From: Georgenia sp. SYP-B2076
GTDB lineage: Bacteria; Actinomycetota; Actinomycetes; Actinomycetales; Actinomycetaceae
Length of the DNA stretch: 64,000 bases
Reading direction: 5' to 3'
NCBI RefSeq assembly: GCF_003991205.1
Contig: NZ_RXOZ01000036.1
Coordinates: 124,001 to 188,000 of the forward strand
The notes below the pieces were generated by a model that did no database searches, was not told where the DNA came from, and saw only the letters and a program-made list of their open reading frames with translations. Below, piece by piece: positions 32,616 to 43,910 of the stretch (positions are counted from its first letter, which is position 1; every line of letters starts with the position of its first letter). The position numbers and the translations under genes are program-made.

Positions 32616-33851
32616 TCAGGCCTCCAGCTTCATCGCCTGCCGCCAGCTCAGCGCGGTGCCTGACTGCATGACGGCGCGCTGGTAGATGCGCTCGCCCAGG
32701 CGCAGCAGCAGGTACGCCACGACGGCAGTCAGCACGAGCGACGCGAACGGCTCCCACACCGGGACGTCGCCGCCGAGCACCCGGATCGGCATGGCCACGG
32801 AGGACACCACGGGCACGTACGAGGCGACCGTGAGCCAGACGCCGTCGGCGAACAGACCCGCAAACAGCGCGACCATGATCACCGTGATGACGGGACCGGT
32901 GTTGGACTGCAGGTCCTCGCTGCGGCTCGCCAGCGACCCGAGCACGGCCCAGACGGAGGCCAAGGCGGCGAAGCCCGCGACGAAGAACGCGATGAACCAG
33001 CCGGACGCACCGAGGATCCAGCCGATGTCGCCTGCCACGCCCGTGACATTCACCGTAACGAGGCCGACCACCGCGTACAGGGCGATCTGGGCGAAGGCGA
33101 GCATGGAGTTGCCCAGCACCTTGCCGTAGAGCAGCTGCCGGATCGGGATCGCGGTTGCGAGGATCTCCACCACCCGGTTCTGCTTCTCCTCCAGGACGGA
33201 GTTGGCGATCGTCATGCCGAAGACGATGGCCGCCATGTAGAAGAGGAACGCGAAGACGAATCCCACCGCCTCGGCCAGGCCGCTGCGGTCCTCGCCCACC
33301 AGCAGCTCGGTGGTGATCTCGGTGCCGGCGGTGAGCTGGGCGACGGTCGTCCCCGCCGCCTCGGCGTTCGCCTCGAGCACGGCCGCTCCGACGCCGTCGC
33401 TTAACGCGCCGGCAAGCGCACGATTGACCCCGTCGTTGCCGATGACGGTCCACCCGTCGGGGCCGGCGATCAGCGCCGCGTCGACCTCCTCCTCACCCAC
33501 CGCCGCGCGGGCCGCGGCCTCGTCGGGGTACTCCTCCGCGGCCAGGGTGTCGCCCGAGTCGCCGGACTCGATCGCGGACCGGCCGGCATCGACGGCCGCG
33601 CGGCCCTCGGCGGAGGTGACGGCCACGGTGAAGTCGGTCGTCCGGCCCCCGACGAAGGCGCCGACGCCCGCGCCTGCGACGATCATGACGAGCGTGAGGC
33701 CGGTGGAGAGCATGAAGCTGCGGTTCGTCAGCTTGACCACGATCTCCCGCACGGTCACCACCAGCCACGGGTGCTTCACGCGCGGCGCGTCGTCCGGGCG
33801 CTCGCTTGGCGACTCCACACGGTGGTCCGGCGGCGTGGTCGTGGTGGTCAT
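32616..33851 (-). CDS. ABC transporter permease (NatB/ABC-2 type)
   Basis: 411 residues. One membrane segment near residues 45-68 (FMLSTGLTLVMIVAGAGVGAF), a large extracytoplasmic domain of about 130 residues, then five or six membrane segments including FGMTIANSVLEEKQNRVVEILATAI, the hallmark of NatB-like ABC-2 permeases (EEK…RVVEIL). With the ATPase gene it forms an exporter for sodium or hydrophobic drugs; the substrate is not certain. The ATG overlaps the ATPase stop by four bases. Confidence 0.9.
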   Translation of the reverse strand: MTTTTTPPDHRVESPSERPDDAPRVKHPWLVVTVREIVVKLTNRSFMLSTGLTLVMIVAGAGVGAFVGGRTTDFTVAVTSAEGRAAVDAGRSAIESGDSGDTLAAEEYPDEAAARAAVGEEEVDAALIAGPDGWTVIGNDGVNRALAGALSDGVGAAVLEANAEAAGTTVAQLTAGTEITTELLVGEDRSGLAEAVGFVFAFLFYMAAIVFGMTIANSVLEEKQNRVVEILATAIPIRQLLYGKVLGNSMLAFAQIALYAVVGLVTVNVTGVAGDIGWILGASGWFIAFFVAGFAALASVWAVLGSLASRSEDLQSNTGPVITVIMVALFAGLFADGVWLTVASYVPVVSSVAMPIRVLGGDVPVWEPFASLVLTAVVAYLLLRLGERIYQRAVMQSGTALSWRQAMKLEA

Positions 33852-34747
33852 CGGACGACCTCTCGGTAGATGTCGGACAGGGACGGGACGAGCGGCGTGA
33901 ACTCGGTAAGCCCACGCCCGACAGCCCGGGCCAGCACGCGCTCCTGGGTCGCCGGGCCGTCGAGCTCGAGGATCGCGCGGGCGCCGTCGACGTCGACGAC
34001 GCGGACCCCCGGCTCCTCGCGCAGCCACCCGGCGTCGGGGACCGTGGCGATGCGGAACTGCCGTGAGCCGCGTGCCCGCAGCTCGTCGCCGGTGCCGGCG
34101 GCCATGACCTTGCCGTCGGAGAGGACGACGAGGGAGTCACACAGCCGGTCCACGAGGTCGAGTTGGTGGCTGGAGAAGAGGACGGGTACGCCTTCGCGCA
34201 GTCGGTCGCGCAGCAGGTCCACCATCGAGTCCACCGCGACCGGGTCGAGGCCGGAGAACGGCTCGTCGAGGACGAGCGCCGTCGGGTGGTGCAGCAGAGA
34301 GGCGACGATCTGCACCCGCTGCTGGTTGCCGAGGGACAGCGACTCGAGCTTGTTCTTCAGGCGCCCGCCCAGGCCGAAGCGGTCCAGCATGCGGGTGGCC
34401 TCCGCGCCGGCGTCGCGCCGGGTCATCCCGCGCAGCTGACCGAGGTAGGTGAGCTGATCGATGATCGACTGCTTGGGGTACAGGCCGCGCTCCTCGGGCA
34501 TGTAGCCGAACCGCGCCCGGTCCCGGGCGGTGATGGGCCGCCCGCCCCAGAGCACCTCGCCGCCGTGGATGGCGAGGACGCCCATGATCATGCGCATGGT
34601 GGTCGTCTTGCCGGCACCGTTGGCGCCGACGAAGCCGGTCATCCGTCCCGGCTCGACGACGAAGGAGACGTCGTCCACGGCAGTGTTGTCCCCGAAGCTC
34701 CGGGTGAGGTTCCGCACCTCTAGCGCGGGTGGTGGCTGGTGGCTCAT
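33848..34747 (-). CDS. ABC transporter ATP-binding protein (NatA type)
   Basis: 299 residues. Walker A GANGAGKTTTM (about 42-52), Q-loop region FGYMPEERGLYPKQ, signature LSLGNQQRVQI (about 140), Walker B ALVLDEPFSGLDP, H-loop SSHQLD, and a C-terminal about 85-residue domain seen in NatA-like proteins. LSLGNQQ in place of LSGGQ is common in this subgroup. It energises the permease encoded downstream. About 280 bases of non-coding DNA separate it from the NarL-type regulator. Confidence 0.92.
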   Translation of the reverse strand: MSHQPPPALEVRNLTRSFGDNTAVDDVSFVVEPGRMTGFVGANGAGKTTTMRMIMGVLAIHGGEVLWGGRPITARDRARFGYMPEERGLYPKQSIIDQLTYLGQLRGMTRRDAGAEATRMLDRFGLGGRLKNKLESLSLGNQQRVQIVASLLHHPTALVLDEPFSGLDPVAVDSMVDLLRDRLREGVPVLFSSHQLDLVDRLCDSLVVLSDGKVMAAGTGDELRARGSRQFRIATVPDAGWLREEPGVRVVDVDGARAILELDGPATQERVLARAVGRGLTEFTPLVPSLSDIYREVVR

Positions 34748-35025
34748 GTCGGTCGTCCTTTCGTGTTTCGTCCGGCCAAGCCTAGGAATCGGTCGGCCTC
34801 CGCCGCTTCCCCCGCCCGGCGGACTTCCCGGGCCCCGCCACTCCCCCACGCGATGGAGCGGCGGCCTGAGCCGGACCTGGGCTGTCGCGGCACGCGCGCC
34901 ATGCACCACGAGGTGGCCGGCTGGGTGGCCGCCCGCCACTTCGAGCTCACTTTCCGGCGGTAGAGGACCGGGCCCCAGCGCGCTAGTCGCCGCGCAAGCC
35001 CGCGCCCGCGGCGGGGGAACCCCGC

Positions 35026-35802
35026 TCAGCCGAGACCCGCGAGCCCTGCGCGATAGGCGAAGACGACCGCTTGGACCCGGTCGCGGGAGTCGGTCTTGGC
35101 AAGGATGTTTGACACGTGCGTCTTCACCGTCGCATCCCCCAGGTACAGCCGGCCGGCGATCTCGGCGTTAGAGAGGCCGTCGGCAAGCAGGGCGAGCACC
35201 TCGCGCTCCCGCGGCGTCAGCGACGCGACGACGCGCCCCACCTGCGGGTCCTGCCCGACGGCGGTGCCCGTCCCGGACGCCGCGCCAGCCCGGGCGGCGC
35301 CGTCGGGCATCCGTGGCGGGGCGTCGTCGACCATGCTCGTCGACCTGCCAGGAACCGTCCCGCCCGGCGTCTCCCCTCGGCCGACGAGCCGCGAGATGAC
35401 CTTGAGCGTCACCTCCGGGGCGAGGAGGGCGTGGCCGCCCGCCACGGCGCGGATCGCCTCGACGAGATCGTCGGGGTCGGCGTTCTTGAGGAGGAAGCCG
35501 CTGGCGCCGGCGGCGAGGGCGTCGAAGAGGTAGTCCTCGCGGTCGAAGGTGGTGAGGATGATGACCTTCGCGAGCCCGCCGGCCACCACCTCGCGGGTCG
35601 CCTCGATCCCGTCCATCACCGGCATCTGCACGTCCATGAGGACGACGTCGGCCGGCCGCTCGGCCAGCACGGCCAGGGCCTCGCGCCCGTTCGCCGCCTG
35701 CCCGACCACCTCGACGTCGTCCTCCACGGAGAGCACCATGGCGAAGCCCGAGCGGACGAGGGCGTGGTCGTCGACGACCAGGACGCGGATGGGTTCGGGC
35801 AC
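35026..35802 (-). CDS. NarL/LuxR-type response regulator
   Basis: 258 residues. Receiver with VVDDH, D57 (VVLMDVQMPVMDG), TT and K106 (GFLLKNADPDDL); LuxR HTH at the end (LTPREREVLALLADGLSNAE, TVKTHVSNILAKT). Between them is an unusually long low-complexity linker of about 60 residues (from about 135 to 195). The start is GTG at 35802, five bases after GAAGGAAG. Encoded 95 bases after the partner kinase. Regulated genes unknown; the neighbouring ABC exporter is a plausible target. Confidence 0.9.
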   Translation of the reverse strand: MPEPIRVLVVDDHALVRSGFAMVLSVEDDVEVVGQAANGREALAVLAERPADVVLMDVQMPVMDGIEATREVVAGGLAKVIILTTFDREDYLFDALAAGASGFLLKNADPDDLVEAIRAVAGGHALLAPEVTLKVISRLVGRGETPGGTVPGRSTSMVDDAPPRMPDGAARAGAASGTGTAVGQDPQVGRVVASLTPREREVLALLADGLSNAEIAGRLYLGDATVKTHVSNILAKTDSRDRVQAVVFAYRAGLAGLG

Positions 35803-35897
35803 GGGTTCTTCCTTCTGCAGGGGCGGGCTCGGGGCGGGGCGCCGGAGCGAGCGGGCGGGTTGTCGGGCGGGCTGGCGGGCTGGCTGGCTGGCTGGAA

Positions 35898-37310
35898 CTA
35901 GCGGGCCGGCTGGTGGGGCCGATGGTCGGACGCCGGAGGCTCGACCGGGCGGCCCGCCGTGCGACCGAGCGGCAGACGCACGCGCACCCGCCATCCTGCC
36001 GCCTGCTCGCGCGGACCGATCTCGGCCTCGCCGCCGTGGAGGTGGACGCGTTCGCGGATGCCGCGCAGGCCGTAGCCGGAGCCGTGGGTGCCGGGGCGCG
36101 GCTGGCCGTTGTCGACGACCTCCACCTCGGCCCACCCGGCGCCGTCGGCGCCGCCCGTGCGGACGGTCACCTGCGCGCGGGTGGCGGTGCTGTGCCGCAC
36201 GACGTTGGACAGCGACTCCTGCGCGGTGCGGTACAGCGACAACGCGACCGGAGCCGTCACGCCGGCGAGGTCGCCGGGGCGCTGCTCGACCGCCGCGAGC
36301 TCGACGTCAAGACCCGGGCGCCGGTGCGACGCGACGAGCCCGCGCAGCTCGGCCAGGTTTGGCACGGGGGCCCGCCCGCCGTCGCCGCGCACCGTATCCG
36401 TCTCGCTGCGCAGCACCCCGAGGAGCGAGCGCATCTCGCCGACGGCGGTGCGGCTGGCGTCCTCGATGGTGCGCAGCGCCTCGGCGGCAGCGTCGGGCGC
36501 GCGGGTCAGCACCTTGCGGGCGGCGCCGGCCTGCACACCGATGACCGAGACGTGGTGGGCGACGACGTCGTGCAGCTCGCGGGCGATGCGCAGCCGCTCG
36601 TCGACCACTGCCCGGCGGGCGAGCTCGTCCGCCTGCTCGCGGATGCGCTCGGCCTGGGCGGCCATGCGCTCGCGGCGCAGCGCCCCGCGCCAGGAGGTCC
36701 GGCCCACGGCGATGGCGCCGCCGAAGTACAGGAGGTTGACGGCGGCGGTGTAGAGCACGGCCGCCGTCAGCTGCGGCAGCGGTCCCCGCGGCTCCTCGTA
36801 GGACTTCAGCATCTGGGCGTAGCCGGAGGTGACCGTGAACGTGATGACGATCCACAGCGTCATCGCCAGCAGCACGAACCCCATCGCGATCCAGAGCAGG
36901 CGCCGGTCGCGGGCCCAGGCGACGGCGGCGTACAGCGCCGCGAAGTACGCCACTTGGAAGCTGATCTGGCCGGCCACCTCGGTGCTGAGGTAGGACAGCG
37001 CCACGAACGCGGCGCTGGAGCTGACGAGGACGCCGAGCGGGAACCGGCGTCGGAGGGCCAGCGGCAGGATCATCAGGCCCACGGCGACATAGGCGCGCCA
37101 CGCCGCCTCGCCCTCGGCGCGCAGTCCCATGTTCTTGGTCAGCAGGGTCATCAGGAGGGCGAGGGCCACGAAGGTCGCCGCGCCGACGACATCGTTGCGC
37201 AGCTGTCGCGGGCCGGGCGGGGGTCGCTCCCACAGGGGGTCCACGGGGTCGTTCAGCCAGGCGTTCAGCCGTTCCGGCAGCCCGAGCGGGAGGAGAACGG
37301 GAGGAGCCAT
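35898..37310 (-). CDS. NarL-type sensor histidine kinase (HisKA_3)
   Basis: 470 residues. About five to six membrane segments (residues 40-205) with little extracytoplasmic material, then HisKA_3 with H247 (RLRIARELHDVVAHHVSVIG) and the HATPase domain (YRTAQESLSNVVRHS, DNGQPRPG, GSGYGLRGIRERV). The start is ATG at 37310 behind GGGAGGA. It phosphorylates the regulator encoded downstream. The intervening 95 bases contain a short (CTGG)4 run and related GGGCTGGC repeats. Confidence 0.9.
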   Translation of the reverse strand: MAPPVLLPLGLPERLNAWLNDPVDPLWERPPPGPRQLRNDVVGAATFVALALLMTLLTKNMGLRAEGEAAWRAYVAVGLMILPLALRRRFPLGVLVSSSAAFVALSYLSTEVAGQISFQVAYFAALYAAVAWARDRRLLWIAMGFVLLAMTLWIVITFTVTSGYAQMLKSYEEPRGPLPQLTAAVLYTAAVNLLYFGGAIAVGRTSWRGALRRERMAAQAERIREQADELARRAVVDERLRIARELHDVVAHHVSVIGVQAGAARKVLTRAPDAAAEALRTIEDASRTAVGEMRSLLGVLRSETDTVRGDGGRAPVPNLAELRGLVASHRRPGLDVELAAVEQRPGDLAGVTAPVALSLYRTAQESLSNVVRHSTATRAQVTVRTGGADGAGWAEVEVVDNGQPRPGTHGSGYGLRGIRERVHLHGGEAEIGPREQAAGWRVRVRLPLGRTAGRPVEPPASDHRPHQPAR

Positions 37311-37421
37311 GACGCGCACCTTATCGGCGGCGGCCCGCCGTCCGTCGTCCGACGGAGCGCCGGACGGCGGAGTGGTTCCCCCGCGCGGCCCGGCAGTGCC
37401 CTGCCACGGCGGCACGTCGGT

Positions 37422-38873
37422 TCAGGCCGTCCAGGGGTAGTCGGCGAGCGCGCGTTCGACGCCGCTGCCGGTCTCGCGCGGGAGTAATGATGCAGCGCGT
37501 GGGGCGGGCCTGGTGTGTCCGGGCAGGGCCGGAGCGTGGGAGGCGTAGCGGTGCCCGGTCGGGGTGGTGGTCTCCACCACGTGGCCGCCCGGGCCGGCGC
37601 GCTGGTCTGCGGCGGGCAGGATGCGCGCCCTCCACCCGGGGGCGGCCTTGGCGTAGTTGCACCCCTCGCAGGTGCCCTGGAGGTTCTCGGCGGTGGTCGC
37701 CCCGCCCTCGGCGTGGGCCACGACGTGGTCGCGGTGGCGGATAGCCGCGTCGCACCACAGCGTCCGGCACAACTGGTCCCGCACCCCGACGAATCGGGCC
37801 AGGCCGGGCGGCACGATCCGGCGCCGGGAGTCCATCGCCACGAGCTGTCCGGTGCCCGGCGCGGTGAACAGCCGCCGCAGCCACAACAACACCCTCGCCT
37901 CACCGGGACCGGGCGTGCCGGTTCCCTTCGGGGTGCCGGTGCGCTCCTTCACGAGCTCGCGGGCCCACTCGGCCGGGACGGTGCCGTAGCCGGGGATGGC
38001 GGCGGGCTCGTCGTCGCCGGTGAGCAGGGTCCGCTCGGTCATGACGACCTGGACCTCGACCGGGACATCCGCGGCCCGCGCCTGGCCGGTGACCCGCTCG
38101 ACGAGGGTGTCTGCCATGAGCTGTCCCCGGCTGCGCCCGTCGCCCTGGGCCCGCAGGGCGTCCGCCGCCCGGGTCAGCGCAGCGTAGACCCCCACCCCCT
38201 GGGCCACCGGGAGCAGCCCGGTCAGGTAGGTCATGGTGTCCGGGGCCGGGCGCAGGCTCACGCCCCGCTCCCCCTCGGCCTTGCGTGCCCGCCGCACCAC
38301 CGCGGCGGCGTCGAGTCGGTAGGCGACGGCGCGGGCCCGGGCGACCAGCCGGCGGTCCCCCATCCGCTCGAGCCCCTGCGGGTCGGCCCACAGCTCGGCG
38401 TCGAGCGCCGCCCGGTCGGCCACGCTCAGGCAGGCCGACTCGCGCACCAGCAAGGTGGCGCGCCACTCGCTGATCGACCCGGCCGCCAGGGCGGCGAAGG
38501 TGTGCGGCATCTCCAGGACCAGCGCCTTCGCCAGGCCCAGCAGCCGCCCGCCCCGGGCCGGCGACTCCCGGCGGGCCAGCGCCACCTGCGCGCCCACCCC
38601 CTGGCCGCGCCGGGCCGCCGGCACCCCGGCCGCGGCCTGCGCCCGGCGCTGGGAGGCGTCCAGGTCCACCGCGATCCGCGCCTGCGCCGCCGAGGCGGCG
38701 GCCTTGAGCTCCTCCAGCGCCCGGAGCTGGTCGACGCGCTCGGCGTCGGGCACGTCCCGGTCCAGGTCCGCCACCGCCACCCGCCAGCGGGCGATGTCCA
38801 CCGAGGTCGGGCGGGCAGGGGTGGGACCGGGATGCCCCGCACCCCGGTCCCGGCCACGCTGCCCATCGAACAT
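37422..38873 (-). CDS. DUF222 / HNH endonuclease (13E12 repeat type)
   Basis: 483 residues. DUF222 occupies most of the protein; the C-terminal HNH nuclease core is CDAAIRHRDHVVAHAEGG then TTAENLQGTCEGCNYAKA. These genes exist in many copies in actinobacteria and are thought to be mobile or damage-linked. ATG at 38873 is preferred because a TAGTCT -10 box lies seven bases upstream (leaderless) and a SOS-box-like sequence covers the start; an in-frame ATG at 38903 is possible. Long Ala/Arg-rich stretches are typical of the family. Confidence 0.88.
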   Translation of the reverse strand: MFDGQRGRDRGAGHPGPTPARPTSVDIARWRVAVADLDRDVPDAERVDQLRALEELKAAASAAQARIAVDLDASQRRAQAAAGVPAARRGQGVGAQVALARRESPARGGRLLGLAKALVLEMPHTFAALAAGSISEWRATLLVRESACLSVADRAALDAELWADPQGLERMGDRRLVARARAVAYRLDAAAVVRRARKAEGERGVSLRPAPDTMTYLTGLLPVAQGVGVYAALTRAADALRAQGDGRSRGQLMADTLVERVTGQARAADVPVEVQVVMTERTLLTGDDEPAAIPGYGTVPAEWARELVKERTGTPKGTGTPGPGEARVLLWLRRLFTAPGTGQLVAMDSRRRIVPPGLARFVGVRDQLCRTLWCDAAIRHRDHVVAHAEGGATTAENLQGTCEGCNYAKAAPGWRARILPAADQRAGPGGHVVETTTPTGHRYASHAPALPGHTRPAPRAASLLPRETGSGVERALADYPWTA

Positions 38874-38886
38874 GTGTATGAGACTA
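38866..38886 (-). promoter_or_regulatory. Leaderless promoter with SOS-box-like site at DUF222-HNH start
   Basis: On the + strand TCGAAC-ATGT-GTATGA (38866-38881) matches the actinobacterial LexA box TCGAAC-N4-GTTCGA in ten of twelve fixed positions. It covers the ATG at 38873. The complement of 38881-38886 reads TAGTCT, a -10 box seven bases before that ATG. Confidence 0.5.
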
Positions 38887-39043
38887 CCGGCGGGCACCGA
38901 CATCGCGCCCGCGCCTGGGGACAGACCCGCACGACGACGGTCCGACTCTCGGCACGCGCCCGACGGCCCCGGGCGCTCACCCGGGGCCGTCGTCAGGGGA
39001 CATCACGCCGAGGAGGGACCTCGCCGGGACGGGAGGGCGCCGG

Positions 39044-40882
<1,839 letters not shown>

Positions 40883-40912
40883 GGTCTGAGGTCCTCTCGG
40901 GGCCGTCACGCG

Positions 40913-42244
40913 TCAGTGGAACTGCTGCTCTTCGGTGGACCCGCGCAGCGCCAGGGTGTCGCTGTTCGGGTTCAGGGCGGTGGAGACTAGGTCGAAGTAC
41001 CCCGTGCCGACCTCGCGCTGGTGCTTGGTGGCCGTGTAGCCGTCCGCCTCGGCCGCGAACTCCTTCTCCTGGAGCTCGACGTAGGCGCTCATGCCGCGCT
41101 CGGCGTAGCCGCGGGCCAGCTCGAACATGCCGTAGTTGAGCTGGTGGAAGCCGGCGAGGGTGATGAACTGGAACGTGTAGCCCAGCTCGCCGAGCTCGCG
41201 CTGGAAGGCGGCGATCTGCTCGTCGGTCAGGTGGGCCTTCCAGTTGAAGGACGGCGAGCAGTTGTAGGCGAGCATCTTGCCGGGGAACTGCTCGTGGACC
41301 GCGTCGGCGACCTGGCGGGCCAGCCCGATGTCCGGCGTCGACGTCTCGACCCAGATCAGGTCGGCGTACGGGGCGTAGGCCAGGGCCCGGGTGATGACGG
41401 GGCCGGCGCCGGGGTTGGTGCGGTAGAAGCCCTCGGGGGTGCGCTCGCCGGTGAGGAACGCGGCGTCGCGCTCGTCGACGTCGGAGGTGATGAGGTTGGC
41501 GCCGAGGGCGTCGGTGCGGGCGACGATGATCGTCGGGGTGCCCATGACGTCCGCGGCCAGCCGCGCCGCGTTGAGGGTGCGCACGTGCTGGGCGGTGGGC
41601 ACGAGCACCTTGCCGCCGAGGTGCCCGCACTTCTTCTCCGAGGCGAGCTGGTCCTCGTAGTGCACGCCCGCGGCGCCGGCCGCGATGAGGGACTTGGCGA
41701 GCTCGAAGGCGTTGAGCGGGCCGCCGAAGCCGGCCTCGGCGTCGGCGACGATCGGGGCGAGCCAGTCGAAGCCCGGGTCGGTGCCCTCGGAGAAGGAGAT
41801 CTCGTCGGCGCGCAGGAGGGCGTTGTTGATGCGGCGGACCACGGTGGGCACCGAGTTGACCGGGTAGAGCGACTGGTCGGGGTAAGTGTTGCCCGAGACG
41901 TTGCCGTCGGCCGCGACCTGCCAGCCGGAGAGGTAGATGGCCTTGAGCCCGGCGCGGACCTGCTGGACCGCCTGGTTGCCCGTGATGGCGCCGAGCGCGT
42001 GGACGTAGTCGGTGGTGTGCAGCAGCTCCCACAGCCGCTCGGCGCCGCGGCGGGCCAGGGTGAACTCCTCGCGGACGGTGCCGCGCAGGCGCACCACGTC
42101 CTCGGCGGTGTAGGTGCGCTCGACCCCCGCCCAGCGCGGGTCGGTGGCCCACTGCCGCTCGAGCTCGGCGGCCTCGGCGGCGATGCGCTCGGCAGGGGTG
42201 CGGGGCGGGGTCGTGGTGGTCGGGTTGTCGAGCGTGCTGGTCAT
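40913..42244 (-). CDS. aceA: Isocitrate lyase
   Basis: 443 residues. Splits isocitrate into glyoxylate and succinate. Catalytic signature KKCGHLGGK (Cys about 207), plus [33 protein letters not shown] and NCSPSFNW. The C-terminus ends in [17 protein letters not shown], typical of actinobacterial enzymes. The ATG at 42244 follows GGAGGAGAG. It is divergent from the RamB-type regulator; control by acetate/glyoxylate metabolism is expected. Confidence 0.96.
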   Translation of the reverse strand: MTSTLDNPTTTTPPRTPAERIAAEAAELERQWATDPRWAGVERTYTAEDVVRLRGTVREEFTLARRGAERLWELLHTTDYVHALGAITGNQAVQQVRAGLKAIYLSGWQVAADGNVSGNTYPDQSLYPVNSVPTVVRRINNALLRADEISFSEGTDPGFDWLAPIVADAEAGFGGPLNAFELAKSLIAAGAAGVHYEDQLASEKKCGHLGGKVLVPTAQHVRTLNAARLAADVMGTPTIIVARTDALGANLITSDVDERDAAFLTGERTPEGFYRTNPGAGPVITRALAYAPYADLIWVETSTPDIGLARQVADAVHEQFPGKMLAYNCSPSFNWKAHLTDEQIAAFQRELGELGYTFQFITLAGFHQLNYGMFELARGYAERGMSAYVELQEKEFAAEADGYTATKHQREVGTGYFDLVSTALNPNSDTLALRGSTEEQQFH

Positions 42245-42337
42245 CGTGCTCTCCTCCGTCGGGGGGCCGCGGCCCGTTAACTTCCGTGTCACTTCACCCT
42301 GGTGCAGTGACTCATCTCACAACCACTGCTAATCTCG

Positions 42338-42359
42338 GTGAAGATTGGGCGATCTTCAC
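42338..42359. promoter_or_regulatory. Palindromic operator upstream of ramB, divergent from aceA
   Basis: GTGAAGAT, spacer TGGGCG, ATCTTCAC: perfect 8-bp arms. The half-site GGTGAAG appears again in reverse as CTTCACC about 45 bases upstream (near 42293-42299). A second inverted repeat, GCAGTG at 42304 and CACTGC at 42324, lies between. The palindrome is 12 bases from the TTG start, a good place for autorepression. Confidence 0.6.
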
Positions 42360-42371
42360 GAGGAGAGAACT

Positions 42372-43817
42372 TTGACGAAGACGGAGCCCACGACGGACCT
42401 GGCCACCCTTGGGCGGCGCATCCGGCACGCCCGCCAGGCGAAGGGCTGGACGCTCGCGGAGCTGGCGGCGCGGGTGGAGCGGGCGCCGTCGCTGCTCTCC
42501 CAGGTGGAGAACGGCCGGCGGGAGCCCCGCCTCGCGCTGCTGCGCACCATCGCCCGCGAGCTCGGCGTCTCCGTCGCGGACCTGATGAAGGACGAGGCGC
42601 CCTCGCACCGGGCGGCCCTCGAGATCGCCCTCGCCCAGGCGCAGGTGCGCCCGCATTACACGGCGCTCGGCCTGCCGCGGGTGCGGGCGAGCGCGAAGAT
42701 GCCCACCGAGGCGCTCGAGGCGCTCGTGGGCCTGCACGAGGAGCTGGCCCGCCGGGCGACGATCCGCTCGGCCACGCCCGAGGAGGCCCGCCGGGCCAAC
42801 GCCGAGCTGCGCCACAAGATGCGGGCGCGGCACAACTACTTCGCCGAGATCGAGCGGCTCGCCACGGAGATTTCCGCCGCCGTCGGGCACACCGCGGGGC
42901 CGCTGACGGAGCGGGGCGTCGCGTCGGTGACGGCGCACCTGGGCTTCACGCTGCACCGGGCGGCGGACCTGCCCCGGGCCACCCGGTCGGTCTCCGACCT
43001 GCGCCACCGCCGCATCTACCTGCCGCTCGCGGACCGCGGCGGCCACGACCCGCGCACGATCGTGCTGCAGACCCTCGGCCACTTCGCGCTCAACCACTCC
43101 GACCCCACCGGGTACGCCGACTTCCTACGCCAGCGGGTCGAGGCGAACTACTTCGCCGCGGCGCTGCTCATGCCGGAAGGGCCGTCGGTAGCCTTCCTGC
43201 GGGACGCCAAGGCGAACAAGGCCCTGGCCATCGACGACCTCCGCGACGTCTTCGCCGTCTCCTACGAGACCGCCGCGCACCGGTTCACCAACCTCGCGAC
43301 CGAGCACCTGGACCTGCCCGTGCACTTCATGCGCGTCGGCGAGGACGGGGTGATCTACAAGGCCTACGAGAACGACGACGTCACCTTCCCCACCGACGTC
43401 ACCGGCGCCATCGAGGGGCAGACTGTGTGCCGGTTCTGGGCCTCGCGCGCCGTGTTCAACAACGCCGACCGGTACGCCACCCACTACCAGTACACGGACA
43501 TGGGCCGCGGGACGTACTGGTGCACCACGCATGTCGAACGCACCGGCGACGGCGACTTCGCCATCGACGTCGGCGTGCCGTTCGCGCACGTGAAGTGGTT
43601 CCAGGGCCGGGAGACCGCGGTGCGCTCCCGGTCCTCCTGCCCCGACCCGTCCTGCTGCCGACGCCCCCCGGCGGAGCTCGCCGCCCGGTGGCAGTCGCAG
43701 GCGTGGCCCAGCGCCCGCGCGCACTCGCACCTCCTCGCGGCCATCCCGCCCGGGACGTTCCCCGGCGTGGACGACACCGAGGTCTACGAGTTCCTCGAGC
43801 GGCACAGCCAGGGCTGA
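42372..43817 (+). CDS. ramB: RamB-type regulator (XRE HTH + ImmA/IrrE + short-chain acyl-CoA regulator domain)
   Basis: 481 residues. HTH at residues about 12-65 (GRRIRHARQAKGWTLAELAA, PSLLSQVENGRREPRL), central ImmA/IrrE-like region (LQTLGHFALNHSDPTGYADF, ANYFAAALLMP) and C-terminal regulator domain with CPDPSCCRRPP. RamB represses or activates acetate and glyoxylate genes in corynebacteria, including aceA and aceB, which are divergent here. The TTG start at 42372 follows AGGAGAG at four bases; ATG-like starts upstream would place coding over the operator. Confidence 0.9.
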   Translation: MTKTEPTTDLATLGRRIRHARQAKGWTLAELAARVERAPSLLSQVENGRREPRLALLRTIARELGVSVADLMKDEAPSHRAALEIALAQAQVRPHYTALGLPRVRASAKMPTEALEALVGLHEELARRATIRSATPEEARRANAELRHKMRARHNYFAEIERLATEISAAVGHTAGPLTERGVASVTAHLGFTLHRAADLPRATRSVSDLRHRRIYLPLADRGGHDPRTIVLQTLGHFALNHSDPTGYADFLRQRVEANYFAAALLMPEGPSVAFLRDAKANKALAIDDLRDVFAVSYETAAHRFTNLATEHLDLPVHFMRVGEDGVIYKAYENDDVTFPTDVTGAIEGQTVCRFWASRAVFNNADRYATHYQYTDMGRGTYWCTTHVERTGDGDFAIDVGVPFAHVKWFQGRETAVRSRSSCPDPSCCRRPPAELAARWQSQAWPSARAHSHLLAAIPPGTFPGVDDTEVYEFLERHSQG

Positions 43818-43910
43818 CGTGACGCGGGCGTCGGGCCGCTCAGGGCCGCGCCGTCCAGCCGCTCAGGGCCGCGCCGCCGGGCCGCTCAGGCCGGGCGCCG
43901 GCCCGGCCGC

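Noticed and set aside
34739-34963. Possible 74-residue gene between the ABC ATPase and the NarL-type regulator
   Set aside because: Arg/Pro-rich reading typical of shadow frames in GC-rich DNA; no ribosome site and no recognisable domain. It also overlaps the ATPase start.
43818-43910. GCCGCTCAGG repeats between ramB and murQ as a mobile element
   Set aside because: Short, degenerate units in a convergent gap; more likely drift or a weak bidirectional terminator than an element.
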